DNA from: Agapetus fuscipes
Taxonomy: Eukaryota > Arthropoda > Insecta > Trichoptera > Glossosomatidae
Assembly: GCA_951799405.1 (NCBI GenBank)
Contig: OX637344.1
Coordinates: 9,176,001-9,240,000, forward strand
Direction: 5' to 3'
Length of the DNA stretch: 64,000 bases
In this document: piece by piece, positions 10,745 through 20,579 of the stretch
Layout of the letters: each line of letters opens with the position of its first letter
Position numbering within the stretch: position 1 is the first letter of the stretch
Program-made: the position numbers and the translations under genes
Notes under the pieces: model-generated
Databases searched by the model: none
Seen by the model: only the letters and a program-made list of their open reading frames with translations
What the model was told of the DNA's origin: nothing

Positions 10745-10870
10745 GTAATAAGCTCACTTACGTACTATGAGAATTTAAGCACAACAAAAGGTTTCATCCA
10801 CGATTTCTCAAATCAGTGAATCAATACTTACCTACTCAGTTTTACCTTTAAGGTACCGATTTATATCTAC
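10745..10870 (-). repeat. Repeat family F copy, inverted
   Basis: Reverse complement of the block seen at 7425 and 19385: catagtacgtaag, tttcatccac, caaatcagtgaatcaatact. Confidence 0.45.
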
Positions 10871-11116
10871 TGCTTGTAGTATATCGAATGGAACTTCGCT
10901 TACACTAATAATCATAACAATAGTGATATGAGAATACAATATACCTTCATCCATAAGCTGTAGTTTAGGAATCCATCCATACATGCTCATATACCAGCAT
11001 ACTGGAGAGGTTGGCTAACAAGAAATATCGTACGGTAGACCAAAGTCAGAGATCTGATAGGCAATTCAGCACTGACAGTCTTACAGTAAAAGATACCCCT
11101 CAAATTATGAGGTCCG

Positions 11117-11218
11117 CACGTTGATAGATATAGACAAAATTGTGTCGTCACCCGGTCGGGTTGCTAGGGAAAAGGCATACAAACATTTTGTTATTGGTAA
11201 GACAATTCCATCATATAA
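11117..11218 (+). repeat. Repeat family D fragment
   Basis: Shares tagacaaaattgtgtcgtca, gggttgctaggg and aaggcatacaaacattttgt with copies at 19750, 23279, 46430, 51185 and 60830. It is non-coding and probably a MITE. Its ends are not defined. Confidence 0.55.
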
Positions 11219-11508
11219 GGCAACAAGATGTTTTTCTTGGACCTGAAGCTCGTCGTCCCTCAATTCTTCCCTGTATGATGCGATGCAGGAGTGCATGCTT
11301 CTCATTTCTCATTATGTGACCGAAATAAACCAGTTTTCGCTGGACATCAGGAGTTTGGTTTTTGTATTCATACACGGGAAAGAACCTCATTTGTTGTGAC
11401 TCGATCCATCCAGGATATCTTTAACATCCGACGGTAGACCCACATTTCAAAGGCAAGGATTCTGTTCTCGAGACACCGTGTAAGGTCAATCCTTCCATAC
11501 CATCTATA
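11218..11508 (-). mobile_element. LINE reverse transcriptase C-terminal fragment
   Basis: Minus-strand frames contain ENRILAFEMWVYRRMLKISW, the well-known AFEMW-YRRML-ISW block of insect non-LTR reverse transcriptases. Further on comes RNEKHALLHRIIQGRIEGRR. Frameshifts separate the blocks, so the copy is dead. It is related to the copies at 31500, 44375 and 59815. Confidence 0.7.
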
Positions 11509-11763
11509 ATCAATTTATAACCTAATTTACAAAGATATATTGCATTTAAGGTTCATATTACATGCATATCCATAAGCAGACACGTGAAAGTTCGCGCTTA
11601 CACATGCCGCATGTGGGCTTACAACATAAAAACCCAATCTCAAACTATCGTAAGCCCTGCAACTCTTGCCAATCTTCCGTGAAACAGAGGTGACATCATG
11701 GCAAAGTGAAGCATTTTTTACAGTATTGGTGATCAGTTTGATACTAACCTTTAAGTCATGGAA
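11508..11763 (-). mobile_element. SINE-like family C copy
   Basis: Nearly complete on the minus strand, from ttaggttagtatcaaactga-type sequence at the 5' end to cctaatttacaaagatat at the 3' end. Confidence 0.65.
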
Positions 11764-12295
11764 CTGCCATAAAGAAAAAAAACTCAGTACCTCAAAGTTA
11801 AAAATGTTTTTTTTTTTCAAATGAAATATTGTATTTCAGGCTGAAACGTCCAATTCTACATCTGGCAGATATAGACAAAGCGGACCGCTATCGTTCACCC
11901 CGTGTACTCTAGTCTCTACTCCTCAAGAAACTTTCCCGGACTTCGCTCTCACATGTTTTGTACTTGCACAATATATCGTTATTTATAGTACAACTATAGA
12001 AGCATTATTAGCAACCCATATCAGACTAAAAACCAAATCTATACAATAGAGCCTCGATTGTCCTAGCTCGATTTATCCAAGGTCGTATTTAACCGACCCT
12101 TAAACTCATTAACATATAATTATATCGTTTCCCCAGATCTAAGGTGCCAGAAGTAAAAATGTCAAATGGAGTATATGATATAAATGTAAGCAGAAATAAA
12201 ATTTATCGTGTGTTTTACAAGGAAAGCAGTTCCTTATTTTGCATGTCTATACTACTATTGTGTCTGACAGGACTGTAAAAGGAAGCCCACACTTC

Positions 12296-12410
12296 AAATA
12301 AAGAGGTTGGCGTAATTCCGGCCTCCTTATCTAGGAAAATAAATAGGTCCCATCCTCTACATACGACGCCCTGAGAAATAATGCATTAAGAAGTTTCACT
12401 AGATTTGCAG
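12296..12410 (+). mobile_element. SINE family A fragment, sense orientation
   Basis: The block ccggcctccttatc-aaaataaatagg and the terminal gaagtttcactagat read in the opposite orientation to most A copies in this window. The head is missing. Confidence 0.55.
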
Positions 12411-12431
12411 CTTGTGCGTAGGCTATCTACC

Positions 12432-12602
12432 TATCTATCTATAATCTCAGAAGCAGATAGGCACGTGCAAGTTCGCACTTAGGTACACATGCTGCATGTG
12501 TACTTACAATAAAAACCTCACTTGAACATAAATCTTGCACTAAAATTGAACCCAGTTTTTACAGCATGGGGGTCAGACTCATCCTCATTAGTCGAGGAAC
12601 TG
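12432..12602 (-). mobile_element. SINE-like family C copy, internally deleted
   Basis: The cttacaataaaaacctc, gtgtac and cagcatgggggtcag blocks are present. The cctgtttcaggga block is missing. Confidence 0.5.
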
Positions 12603-12676
12603 CTGAAATAAAATACCGAGCTAGAAAACAATAAAATACCTATGTGAAAAATCCGTATTATCCAAACTTCCATTAG

Positions 12677-13801
12677 CCCGTAACTGGCAAGGTGGTTTTT
12701 TAGTCACGTAACTGGCAAGGTGGTTCCTTTCGGGAACCGTTTTTGTTTTATGCCTACTTTAGCTATTTCGGTACCTTCTACAATAAATAATACTTGAGTA
12801 TGTTAAATGGACTTAATTGAATCACCAATATTAAAATTTAAGCAAAACAATGTCAATAAAGGTATAAAAATAAACAAATGCTAACTATAGTTGGAATATG
12901 GCAAAAACTGCCTCTTTTGGTAAAAAAAAATACTTGTGGTAACTCTAAAGAATTAAAACTACTTTTTCTTCCATAATCTATGAGTTAACATGTGACTCTT
13001 CACAAAACATAAAAAACATTGACTCAAGGTCATTGCACAACAAAACCTGCAAGGGTCTAGGTACATTTTTCACACTCAATGCAGACATTGGCTCGGCATT
13101 CATTGCACATTGGTTTCTTACACACACTGCAAGTAGACCAGGTTTGCTTATTATTACCTCAAGGACATATCCCACACCTTGTGCGTTTCTTCAAAGTCGA
13201 TGTTGACTCTGGTGGAACTTCTTTCTCCAGATACACTCAGACAATCCGTCAGACAATCTCCAGAGATTGTCTGACGGATTTGTCGCGGAATTTTAGTGTT
13301 TAGCAGTCTCTTGTTCAGATGAGGTTCCAGAAAGCTGCGACTAAGGTTTTTGATGAAGCCAAATCGCGTGAGATCTGGATTTCCAGGGAAAGACTAGAAG
13401 ATGACTTTTGCGTTCACCAGGGATATGTTCAGTAGCGCAAAAAAATTGTCCATTCGCTATACTCTGTATATTACTCTGTAAATACATTCGCTATACTCAC
13501 TGAGCTTCATTGACTTAGGTTTGGATGCCATTTCTACAAACATAAAGAAAAAAAAAAAAAAAAAAACAACAAGAAAAAGTTTCCTGAGGGCAAGGTGGTT
13601 CCCTAAAGGAACCAAAAAAAGTTTAAATCGTCATAACACAAATGCACTCACTTCGATAAAGACACCCTTCCGCGTGCCAAGCAGATGGCCAACTGGCGAG
13701 GCATACCTAGGGTATCAGCCCGCTACCTGCAAAGGCACCAGCTAGGCGCGTTTTTTGCAGCCCTTCTGGTTCCCCAGGGGAACCTGGTTGCCAGTCACGG
13801 G
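12677..13801 (-). mobile_element. piggyBac-like relic with C-terminal Cys-rich domain
   Basis: Ends read CCCGTAACTGGCAA and, inverted, CCCGTGACTGGCAA. They are flanked by the 4-bp direct repeat TTAG (12673-12676, 13802-13805), a variant of the usual TTAA. The minus strand at about 13060-13195 translates to RTRCGICP-GNNKQTWSTCSVC then KKPMCNECRANVCIECEKC. This cysteine pattern is typical of the zinc-binding C-terminal domain of piggyBac transposases. The catalytic DDD region is absent, so the 1.1-kb copy is an internally deleted derivative. Subterminal units of the form GGCAAGGTGGTTCC-N4-GGAACC occur at 12715, 13587 and, inverted, near 13790. Confidence 0.8.
13242..13279. repeat. Perfect 18-bp hairpin with 2-nt loop
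   Basis: AATCCGTCAGACAATCTC is followed by CA and its exact reverse complement. It lies inside the piggyBac relic, upstream of the Cys-rich domain on the coding strand. Confidence 0.8.
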
Positions 13802-14128
13802 TTAGAGCTCGTATAATCGAGGCTCTACAATACAAGCTACTTGTCCGAAATCTAAATCATGCCTTCAATGTGGAGAATAGGTACATTCACATCGATAAAT
13901 CATGTTAGTCGAATAAAGCATTCAAAATAATTGAAGCTTGCTCAAAGCCATTACTCATGTAGGTACGGCTTTAACTAAATACATAGAATAAGATATCTCT
14001 ACCATTATATACTTCAACCCTTTAACCTCCGGACATTCGCGAATGATTTGAAAAAATCTATGTAGGTAATCAATCGCATTGTATACTAGCCTTACCTGTA
14101 TAAAATATTGACCATATTCCTCTTAACG

Positions 14129-14272
14129 TTCCTTGACTTATAGATTGATACCTATATGCGGCTGACAACTTGGTATACCTACTGTACAAATATTTATTTT
14201 TACCAATCGCAGGCCTGTTTCAGAGAAGGTTGACGAAAGTTGCAGGATGTATGTTTATTTAAGATTTGGATC
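14129..14272 (+). mobile_element. SINE-like family C, 5' half
   Basis: Begins ccttgacttatagattgata and stops after the gttgcagg block. It is 3' truncated. Confidence 0.5.
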
Positions 14273-14404
14273 TTTTTTTTGTTCGGAGGTGAAAATTTAT
14301 GTAATATGACGTAGGTAAACATGGAAAATATAAATATAGAACTACTAAAATCGATGATGACTGGCTAAACTAATCAGTTCTTTTTGGCCCTGTTGTTGCA
14401 TAAT

Positions 14405-15337
14405 GATAGAACGTCCAGTGGTCTGCCCTGCCGGAAGGTGCTTCCGGAAGGACGTGCTGGCGGTATCGGGTCCTGCCAGTAGGACTCATTTTATCGCTAA
14501 ATTTGTATGGACTTTCCTCCCTGGTCCTGCCGGCAGGCCCGACTTGCCGTGCGTAACGAATGCGGGTAGAAGTAGACAACCTTTTGATGACATTCTAGTT
14601 ATGCTTATAATTCTAACAATTAGTTATGGTATAATTCTAACAAAAGTATAATAACATGTAATTGGAGGTTGAGAATTGTATTGGAGTACTTAAAAGTGAG
14701 TGTGAGATATGTGTACTAGGTACCTATGGGTGTTTTGAATATATCAGAAAAAATGGGTGTATAAAATAAGGTGAATAATAAAGAACTGCTTATATTTATT
14801 TTGCTATTTATTTATTCCTAAACAAACAAGATTTAGTAATAAAATGCGTTATAGTTAATACTGCGTTGTCGAAATCTCCAATCAAAATTTCTTTAGGAAC
14901 GGTTGAAACTTTTCGATCTACATAATAAATTATGTCCCAAAACACCCATACAAAGTGTTTTTTTTTTACTTTTTTACTTACTGCGCCCGAACAATGATAT
15001 GTATTTTTGTTACAAATACAAAAATGTATTTTGTAACAATAACTTCTATCAAAGTCGTCCCCAAAATGTTCACGACCCAACGTGTTTTCGCCATTTTGTT
15101 CATAGAAGAATGTCGCTTTAGCGCGAAAGCGCACCTCATGTCTTATACTGGCTGCCATTTGGGCCCAACTGATTGTAATGGCATAATTTAAAAACTCGCT
15201 AGGAGCGAATAAGATGCACTACGTATAAAAAAAAATGACGTCCTGCTACTAGGCCTAGAAGTCCTCAAATAAACAGAAAACGCGCGTCCTACCGGTAGGA
15301 CGTAAAGTCCCGCGAGTAGGACGCTGGACTTTCTATC
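14405..15337. mobile_element. Element with palindromic GTCCTRCCGGYAGGAC ends
   Basis: Left gatagaacgtccag and right, inverted, gatagaaagtccag define the ends. Both subterminal regions carry several copies of the palindrome GTCCTACCGGTAGGAC or near variants: gtcctgccagtaggac, gtcctgccggcaggcc and gtcccgcgagtaggac. They are much more GC-rich than the surroundings. The middle holds an open frame of 116 codons on the minus strand. Superfamily unknown. Confidence 0.45.
14808..15158 (-). CDS. Unassigned 116-codon frame inside the palindrome-ended element
   Basis: The translation includes RHEVRFRAKATFFYEQNGE and, later, GDFDNAVLTITHFITKS. It may be a remnant of a protein encoded by the surrounding element. 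I recognise no catalytic motif. The frame could also be chance in AT-rich DNA. Confidence 0.2.
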   Translation of the reverse strand: MAASIRHEVRFRAKATFFYEQNGENTLGREHFGDDFDRSYCYKIHFCICNKNTYHCSGAVSKKVKKKHFVWVFWDIIYYVDRKVSTVPKEILIGDFDNAVLTITHFITKSCLFRNK

Positions 15338-15659
15338 AATAAGACTGCCACCCTTACCTGTAAAAGTAAATTAATTCCACACGTATAAATGGCGTAGTGA
15401 AATACGCCAGGTACCCCTAGTCTTACATTAAAAATGATACTTTTCCATGGTTTTAATACAAGAACTTTTAATTTGTGTATTTTTAAGGTGTCTGTGGAAA
15501 TGAAAAAGAAAAATCTTTAATTTTAATCCTGTGAATGGCTTGACTGCCATCTGTACAATACTTATTGAAACTTTTACTTGTCTTAGAATGCGCAGCAAAT
15601 ATCTTACAAAATGTTTTTTTAAAATACCGCTAGATGGCAGTAGCACCAATCACCTTTTT

Positions 15660-15844
15660 CAACGCGCATCTGCGGCAGCTGCTGTCAGCTGACGGTTACA
15701 AAAACAAGCAAACAATAAAAAGGAAGTGCTCACGGATCGTTTGCCCTTTTAAAAGTTCAAGCATAATTTGACGAATAAATTATTGCAACGGCTAGTGAAG
15801 TGTGCTCTCACGTGTACAAATATCGTGGATCTTCATAAAACAAG
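15660..15844 (+). promoter_or_regulatory. Promoter and 5' UTR exon of the 600-codon gene
   Basis: The segment begins in a relatively GC-rich stretch with two adjacent CAGCTG E-box sites (gcagctgctgtcagctgac, about 15674-15693). It ends at a good donor, AAG|GTAATA, with the intron starting at 15845. It has no ATG in frame with the downstream gene, so it is 5' UTR. The transcription start is not fixed by a TATA box and is inferred to lie near 15680. Confidence 0.5.
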
Positions 15845-16890
15845 GTAATATCTAAGATTTTCATTCATAAATTCTATTCTAATAACCTAAAACGTTAGTT
15901 AAAATTTCGTCAATATTTCAATCATTTTGAAATTATCAAATGTCATATTTCTGAATGAAACCGCATGTTTGCATTATCTCAACTGTACAATAATATATCT
16001 CTCATTTTATTTTGTACAGTTTTAACAATTTATTTCTTTTTCTATGTATAAAATGATGTTGAAATATGCATGTTTTTAAAAAATCGTTTTTATACATAAC
16101 TTCCATTTCAGATTTTTAAAAGCCAGATATGTTTTCTATGGATTGAGATCATTTCTTATTTACGTTTCAAACATCCATATAAATAAAATGTATTTTTGAG
16201 GGTCTGTAAAAAGCTTCAAAAATATATTAAATATTGATTTATTGATAAACTTCATACTTACAATAAAATTATTTTCTTATCTTTTTCGGTGAGTTCCTAC
16301 CCACATAGGTAATAAGTACTACTAACATACTCAGTAAATATAATATCAGGGAAACCTTTGTGTTTTATCATCTATAGGTACCTAGATAAAAAATAACTTT
16401 GAAAATTCACTCTCCGGGAGAACAAAGTATCAGGTTCTATAATAATAATCTATAATCTAAGTTGCAAAGATATATTAATTTTAGAATTCATATGAAATGC
16501 ATGCCCACAGACATGTTAAATTTACGCTTACAAATGCATACTGTGTACTACTTATAAATTAAAATCCAAACCTCAAATTAACGTAAACACTGCTACTTTT
16601 GTGACCTTCCCTGATATGGGGGTGACATTGGCATAGTGAACCATTTTTTACAGTGTGGGTGGCCATCCTCATACTAATCTATAATTAGGTTCCTTGACTA
16701 ATAAATTGATACAAGGCTTACATCTCTGTGTTTATTTATATTATTATTTTTTATTTTGGTTCACCTTGCCAATGTCACCTGTATTATTATTATATTATAC
16801 GCAAGTGGGTACTTGATAAAACCATTCAATTCCCATTTCATAATGTTTGTAAAATCCTTTGAATTAAATCTGTAATAAAATTGATTTCAG
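15845..16890 (+). other. Inferred 5' UTR intron
   Basis: GT at 15845 and a ttgatttcag acceptor ending at 16890 bound a 1046-nt intron directly ahead of the start codon. It contains a minus-strand family C SINE (16441-16686) and a short plus-strand C fragment (16687-16790). Inferred from splice signals only. Confidence 0.55.
16441..16686 (-). mobile_element. SINE-like family C copy inside the intron
   Basis: Nearly complete; the 3' end is tctataatctaagttgcaaa (complement side). Immediately to the right a fragment of the same family (16687-16790, ttccttgactaataaattga) lies in the opposite direction, giving an inverted pair. Confidence 0.65.
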
Positions 16891-16895
16891 ACAAG

Positions 16896-18698
16896 ATGAG
16901 TTACGTCATCAACAACAACGCCTTGGAGGTCGATCCGAGTCCGAGAAATAAAAGAAAAAGATCTCTACAGTGCTCAAATGTCTACATGAACCCTGCATTA
17001 GATCTGCTTTCCACAGAAGACACCATCTGCAACACAGCCATGGAAATAAAACCTGCAAAGAGAACAAGAAGATCCCGAAGCTGCGAACACGTCAGTAGCT
17101 TCGACAATTCTGCCTTAGATACGGGGATAAAAAGACGGGAAATATATGGACTGCTTCGAAAGGAACTGACAAATGTAAGTGAGAAACTTCCTCCGATTCT
17201 TGAAGTCAACAGTCCTATGCTGCGAAATTCTTATCAAAACTTAAACATTTACAATGATGCTTCAATGGAAGAAAAATCTATCTTGAAGAAACCATCTAGA
17301 ATGCTGACCCATGTGAACTCGACGCCAGTAAATCAAAGCAGGATTTCAATCAAACAGAACACAAGTTTCGATTTGAGTTTCATTGAAAAGTTAGGGATCG
17401 ATGATGACGTGAATGGAGAAGCTTTGTACTTAGATGATGATTTGAATGAGAGTAATATAATGGAGATTAAAACGATCACTGTTGTATCAAAAAAGCCTAA
17501 AGAAAATACGGCACCTGTAAGTACAAATCCTTTCTTGAATTGCGTAATAGATTATGATGTCATAGAAGTTGCGCCGAATGAAATAGCAGATGCTATTGAA
17601 GGGAATGTTGTGAAGCCTTGCAATAATTTTCCTTTTGATCTGCCCTTGAATAATACGCAGCCTGAAATACAATTCAACGAAAGTACAAACACAGTGTCCT
17701 CCTACGAAGCTAACTCTATCGATCCAGAAGAAGAATCTGTATCTTTACAGAACGAGAATGTAGTACCGAGGAGATTATTCAATGAAACGATGAACAGCAC
17801 ATGCAACGATCAAGCTCCTAAAGTAGAAATAAGAAGAGTTGAACAAGTTATAACTGAGAGAGAAATAGATTGTAATTTTTCATCAAAATCTGCAACGAAT
17901 AAAGATGTTTTTGTTTTTGGAAATGAAACACTCAATAAGCAGAGTAAAATTTTGGGTTGTGATGTTTCGCAGATTTCTAAGAATGAAATTTTTAACGGCG
18001 CTAAACCCAAAGGTAATGAAGTGTTTGTTTTCAAAAGTAACAGAGATGCACCTAGCGTTGAGTGTAATAATCAGACGAAAAATAAAAACAAAACTGGTGG
18101 CAAGATTTCTAGTAAATTGTTTGGAAAAATTAAAGAAGTATTCAAGCATGACAAGAAGGAACAAAAGATGGAATGTGTAAATGGAAATCCGTATGAAGTT
18201 GTCAGAAAACAGATTGTGCAAGAAAAAACAAAAGTTGTAGAGCCTGTTTGTTTTGAAAATCCAGCTTTAAATTTGAAATCAATTGCTGATGAAGAATTTG
18301 AAGATGAAATGGATGACGGAGAATGTTCAAGTTTTCAGAAACGCAATCCCTTTGAAATAACGCCAATGAAGCGCAGTCGGAATCTCATCGCAGACAAGGA
18401 GAACTATTCGCATATTGGTTCCATAAATGACTGCATTGATCTGAGCGACATCTGTTGTCAGTCTAACGCGCTAGGTAAGAAGCAAGTTAGGTTTGATTCC
18501 ACACTGAATCACGAGAAGATTGTCACGGGCAATAGTTTTGATTCAAATACCAGCAGTACGTGTGGCAGATCTTATACTAATCACGTTGCCACTGTTGAAT
18601 CTTTTACTGAAATTGATTCAGAGCTTGATAACTATCATAATGAGCTTGAAAACTGCTATAATGAAAAGAAATTCATACGGCAGAATATTGAGAGTTAA
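16896..18698 (+). CDS. Large uncharacterised, probably nuclear protein (600 aa)
   Basis: I do not recognise this protein. The start is the first ATG of the exon, 5 nt after the acceptor at 16890, giving MSYVINNNALEVDPSP. The frame is intronless. It is polar and acidic/basic mixed, with no membrane segment or enzyme signature, so it is probably disordered. Visible features are basic clusters at residues 17-22 (RNKRKR) and 52-61 (KPAKRTRRSR), likely nuclear localisation signals; SILKKP near 128-133; KKQVRF at 528-533, which fits the RVxF docking motif for protein phosphatase 1; TPMKRSR near 489; and two DVFVF/EVFVF repeats. A hexapeptide N-x-[AFY]-h-x-h recurs at N7, N32, N46, N71, N211, N431, N455 and N484. 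PP1 docking plus TP/SP sites suggests a phospho-regulated, possibly cell-cycle, protein; this is inference. After the TAA stop the same frame stays open for 47 more codons. Confidence 0.8.
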   Translation: MSYVINNNALEVDPSPRNKRKRSLQCSNVYMNPALDLLSTEDTICNTAMEIKPAKRTRRSRSCEHVSSFDNSALDTGIKRREIYGLLRKELTNVSEKLPPILEVNSPMLRNSYQNLNIYNDASMEEKSILKKPSRMLTHVNSTPVNQSRISIKQNTSFDLSFIEKLGIDDDVNGEALYLDDDLNESNIMEIKTITVVSKKPKENTAPVSTNPFLNCVIDYDVIEVAPNEIADAIEGNVVKPCNNFPFDLPLNNTQPEIQFNESTNTVSSYEANSIDPEEESVSLQNENVVPRRLFNETMNSTCNDQAPKVEIRRVEQVITEREIDCNFSSKSATNKDVFVFGNETLNKQSKILGCDVSQISKNEIFNGAKPKGNEVFVFKSNRDAPSVECNNQTKNKNKTGGKISSKLFGKIKEVFKHDKKEQKMECVNGNPYEVVRKQIVQEKTKVVEPVCFENPALNLKSIADEEFEDEMDDGECSSFQKRNPFEITPMKRSRNLIADKENYSHIGSINDCIDLSDICCQSNALGKKQVRFDSTLNHEKIVTGNSFDSNTSSTCGRSYTNHVATVESFTEIDSELDNYHNELENCYNEKKFIRQNIES

Positions 18699-18851
18699 TT
18701 TACCAAAGATGCATCTACAAGAACTCCCAAAAAAATCACAAATCCTTCGATTACGATGATTTCTCATAACACTGTTCTAAAGTACAAAAGAGTTCAAAGT
18801 TCCTTTACTCAAAAAATTATGTTTTCCAGTAAAGAACATCTTTACAAATGA
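18699..18851 (+). other. In-frame open extension after the stop codon
   Basis: The reading frame of the upstream gene continues past the TAA at 18696-18698 for 47 sense codons, through RTPKKITNPSITMISHNTVL and KYKRVQSSFTQKIMF, to a TGA. The composition (Ser, Thr, Lys, Asn rich) matches the upstream protein. It could be readthrough, a recent stop mutation or an assembly error. It could also be chance, since 47 open codons are not rare even in AT-rich DNA. Confidence 0.3.
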
Positions 18852-19380
18852 AAATGAATTATATTTTTTGGGTATTCAACAAACCGTTGCAGGAGAACCT
18901 ACATAAATCTCGACATTTTGATAGTGTAGTAGTCTACATATTATTCAGAATGAAAACAAAGTTATAATCAGGTCGATAAGTTTGGGTATCATAGTGCCAC
19001 ATTGATATAACTATTTTTCCCCCGATTTGAATGCGAGGACTCCATTTATTGCACAAATGATACCTCGAAGAAATAGGGAATTCATGGAAAGAAGCAGTTT
19101 TCAATGGATCAAAAGGTTGATGAAGAAACACAACAAATGCATCAAAAGTCATTGCCCTTTTGCTTCCCCTTATCAGTAGGCACTTATTGACATGTTATCT
19201 TTAAAGTAAATAACTTTATTTTTCACTCCATTTAAACTATTAAACTACGTGATCAAACATGGGTGTACACTGCTCCAAAGATTTTTTTAATACATTATCT
19301 AAGTATACACAATAATTTTAAGTATTACCTCTTTTACCAACTTGCCTTTCTACATTTTAAACTAGATTAATTCACCATCT
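18852..19380 (+). other. 3' UTR or intergenic, nothing else recognised
   Basis: No strong polyadenylation signal lies close to the stop. A minus-strand frame at 18934-19152 has no recognisable motif. An AATAAA at 19736-19741 is a distant candidate signal. Confidence 0.3.
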
Positions 19381-19384
19381 TATA

Positions 19385-19645
19385 TGTAAAACTGAATAAG
19401 TGCTGATTCACTGATTTGGGAAATTGTGGATAAAACATTATTGCGTGTAATTTCTCATAGTAAGAGATTTTATAATAAGGAAGTGCTCATGAAAATTTTC
19501 TAAACCGCAGGATTTTCACACTTTTCAAATGTTTTCTCTTGTAGAAAATTAAAAAAAAAAGTGCATTTATCTGAGAAACTCATGTTAGCTTAATATGTCA
19601 CTTGTTCACATTAACTTTTAAAGTACCTATAGAAATGTTGTACTT
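19385..19645 (+). repeat. Repeat family F, fullest copy
   Basis: Contains both blocks of the family without interruption: gaataagtgctgattcactg to catagtaag, then gttttctcttgtagaaaatt, gtgcatttatc and aaagtacctatag. The other copies are at 7425-7535 with 8570-8695, and at 10745-10870 (-). Confidence 0.55.
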
Positions 19646-19749
19646 TCAAATCAAGAACAGAATAATAAGTCTAGCTTAAAACAACCCTATTTTTTTATTT
19701 TTTTTGTATTGATTTGAATGTTGTCGAATGTACTCAATAAAGTCTGCAT

Positions 19750-19925
19750 GTGAATTGATGTAGAAAAAATTGTGTTGTCACCCAGCCATGTTGCTAGGGA
19801 AAATTCATATAATTATTTTGTTATTGATTGCTAAAGACGGCAGTCCCATACAAGACTGGCGTTTGCTCACTGAGAAAGAAGTTCCGAATTCAAAGATGTT
19901 CCGGTCTCATTGTAACAAACAAAAT
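19750..19925 (+). repeat. Repeat family D copy
   Basis: Contains ttgtgttgtcacccagccat, gttgctaggg, attttgttattg, gacggcagtccca, tttgctcactgagaaa and ccggtctcattg. The same order is seen at 46430-46582. Confidence 0.6.
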
Positions 19926-20333
19926 TTTTTTTGTAAAATAGTACCTATATAACGAGAAGGAGGAGCAGCTATATGGAAAAATAATTATTGGTCCTTTTGT
20001 GGTGGTTACAACAGAGTTTGACTGTATTTAGTTTTATATTTTGTTAAATTAAGTTAAACTATTTATTCCTGCCTTTAAATCAATGAAAACTGGACAATTT
20101 TAACTTTGCAGCTTTAGAGCATCATGTTAACTTATTAGTATTTTTAAGTTTATTTATAAAAAAAAAATACATTTGATACAAATTGTTAAAAACTAGGAAA
20201 TGAATGTTTGTTTCAAAACATTAAAAATTTTAGATCATCTCTTTACAAGATGTTAGTAATATTTATTTATTTACAAGTAAGGGGAATAGATTAAAATTGC
20301 AGTGTCCAGCCTCACACCTCTTTTCTCTATCTA

Positions 20334-20567
20334 ATTGATCTATTGAAACTATAAACTGAGATTCACGTTACATGCATTCCCAAAAGCAGACATGTATAAG
20401 TTTACACTTACAGATGCCGCATGTGAACCTACGACAAAAACCTAATCTCATAAACATAAGCCCTGCAACCCTTGCCGACCTTCCCTGAAACAGGGGTGAC
20501 ATTGACAAAGTGAACTATTTTTTATAGTATGGGTGGTTAGCTTCATACTGACCTATAAGTCAAGGAA
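20334..20567 (-). mobile_element. SINE-like family C copy
   Basis: Nearly complete on the minus strand; cctgaaacaggggtgacatt and cataagccctgcaacc are intact. Confidence 0.65.
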
Positions 20568-20579
20568 TCACCCTGTTAT

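Larger units (their letters stand above)
12044..13830. mobile_element. Pogo/Tigger-like element carrying nested insertions
   Basis: The left end reads CAATAGAGCCTCGATTGTCC and the right end, inverted, TTGTAGAGCCTCGATTATAC. TA flanks both sides (12042-12043 and 13831-13832). These termini resemble pogo/Tigger elements of the Tc1/mariner superfamily. Inside lie a SINE A fragment, a SINE C copy and a piggyBac relic (12677-13801). No pogo transposase is seen, so the host element was itself a MITE. Confidence 0.7.

Noticed and set aside
14370..14651. Overlapping frames on both strands of about 70-80 codons
   Set aside because: Produced by the GC-rich palindromes at the left end of the element; the same residues (PAGR) repeat on both strands.
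17487..18221. Minus-strand frames of 61-112 codons inside the 600-codon gene
   Set aside because: Shadows of the plus-strand coding sequence; no motifs and poor composition.
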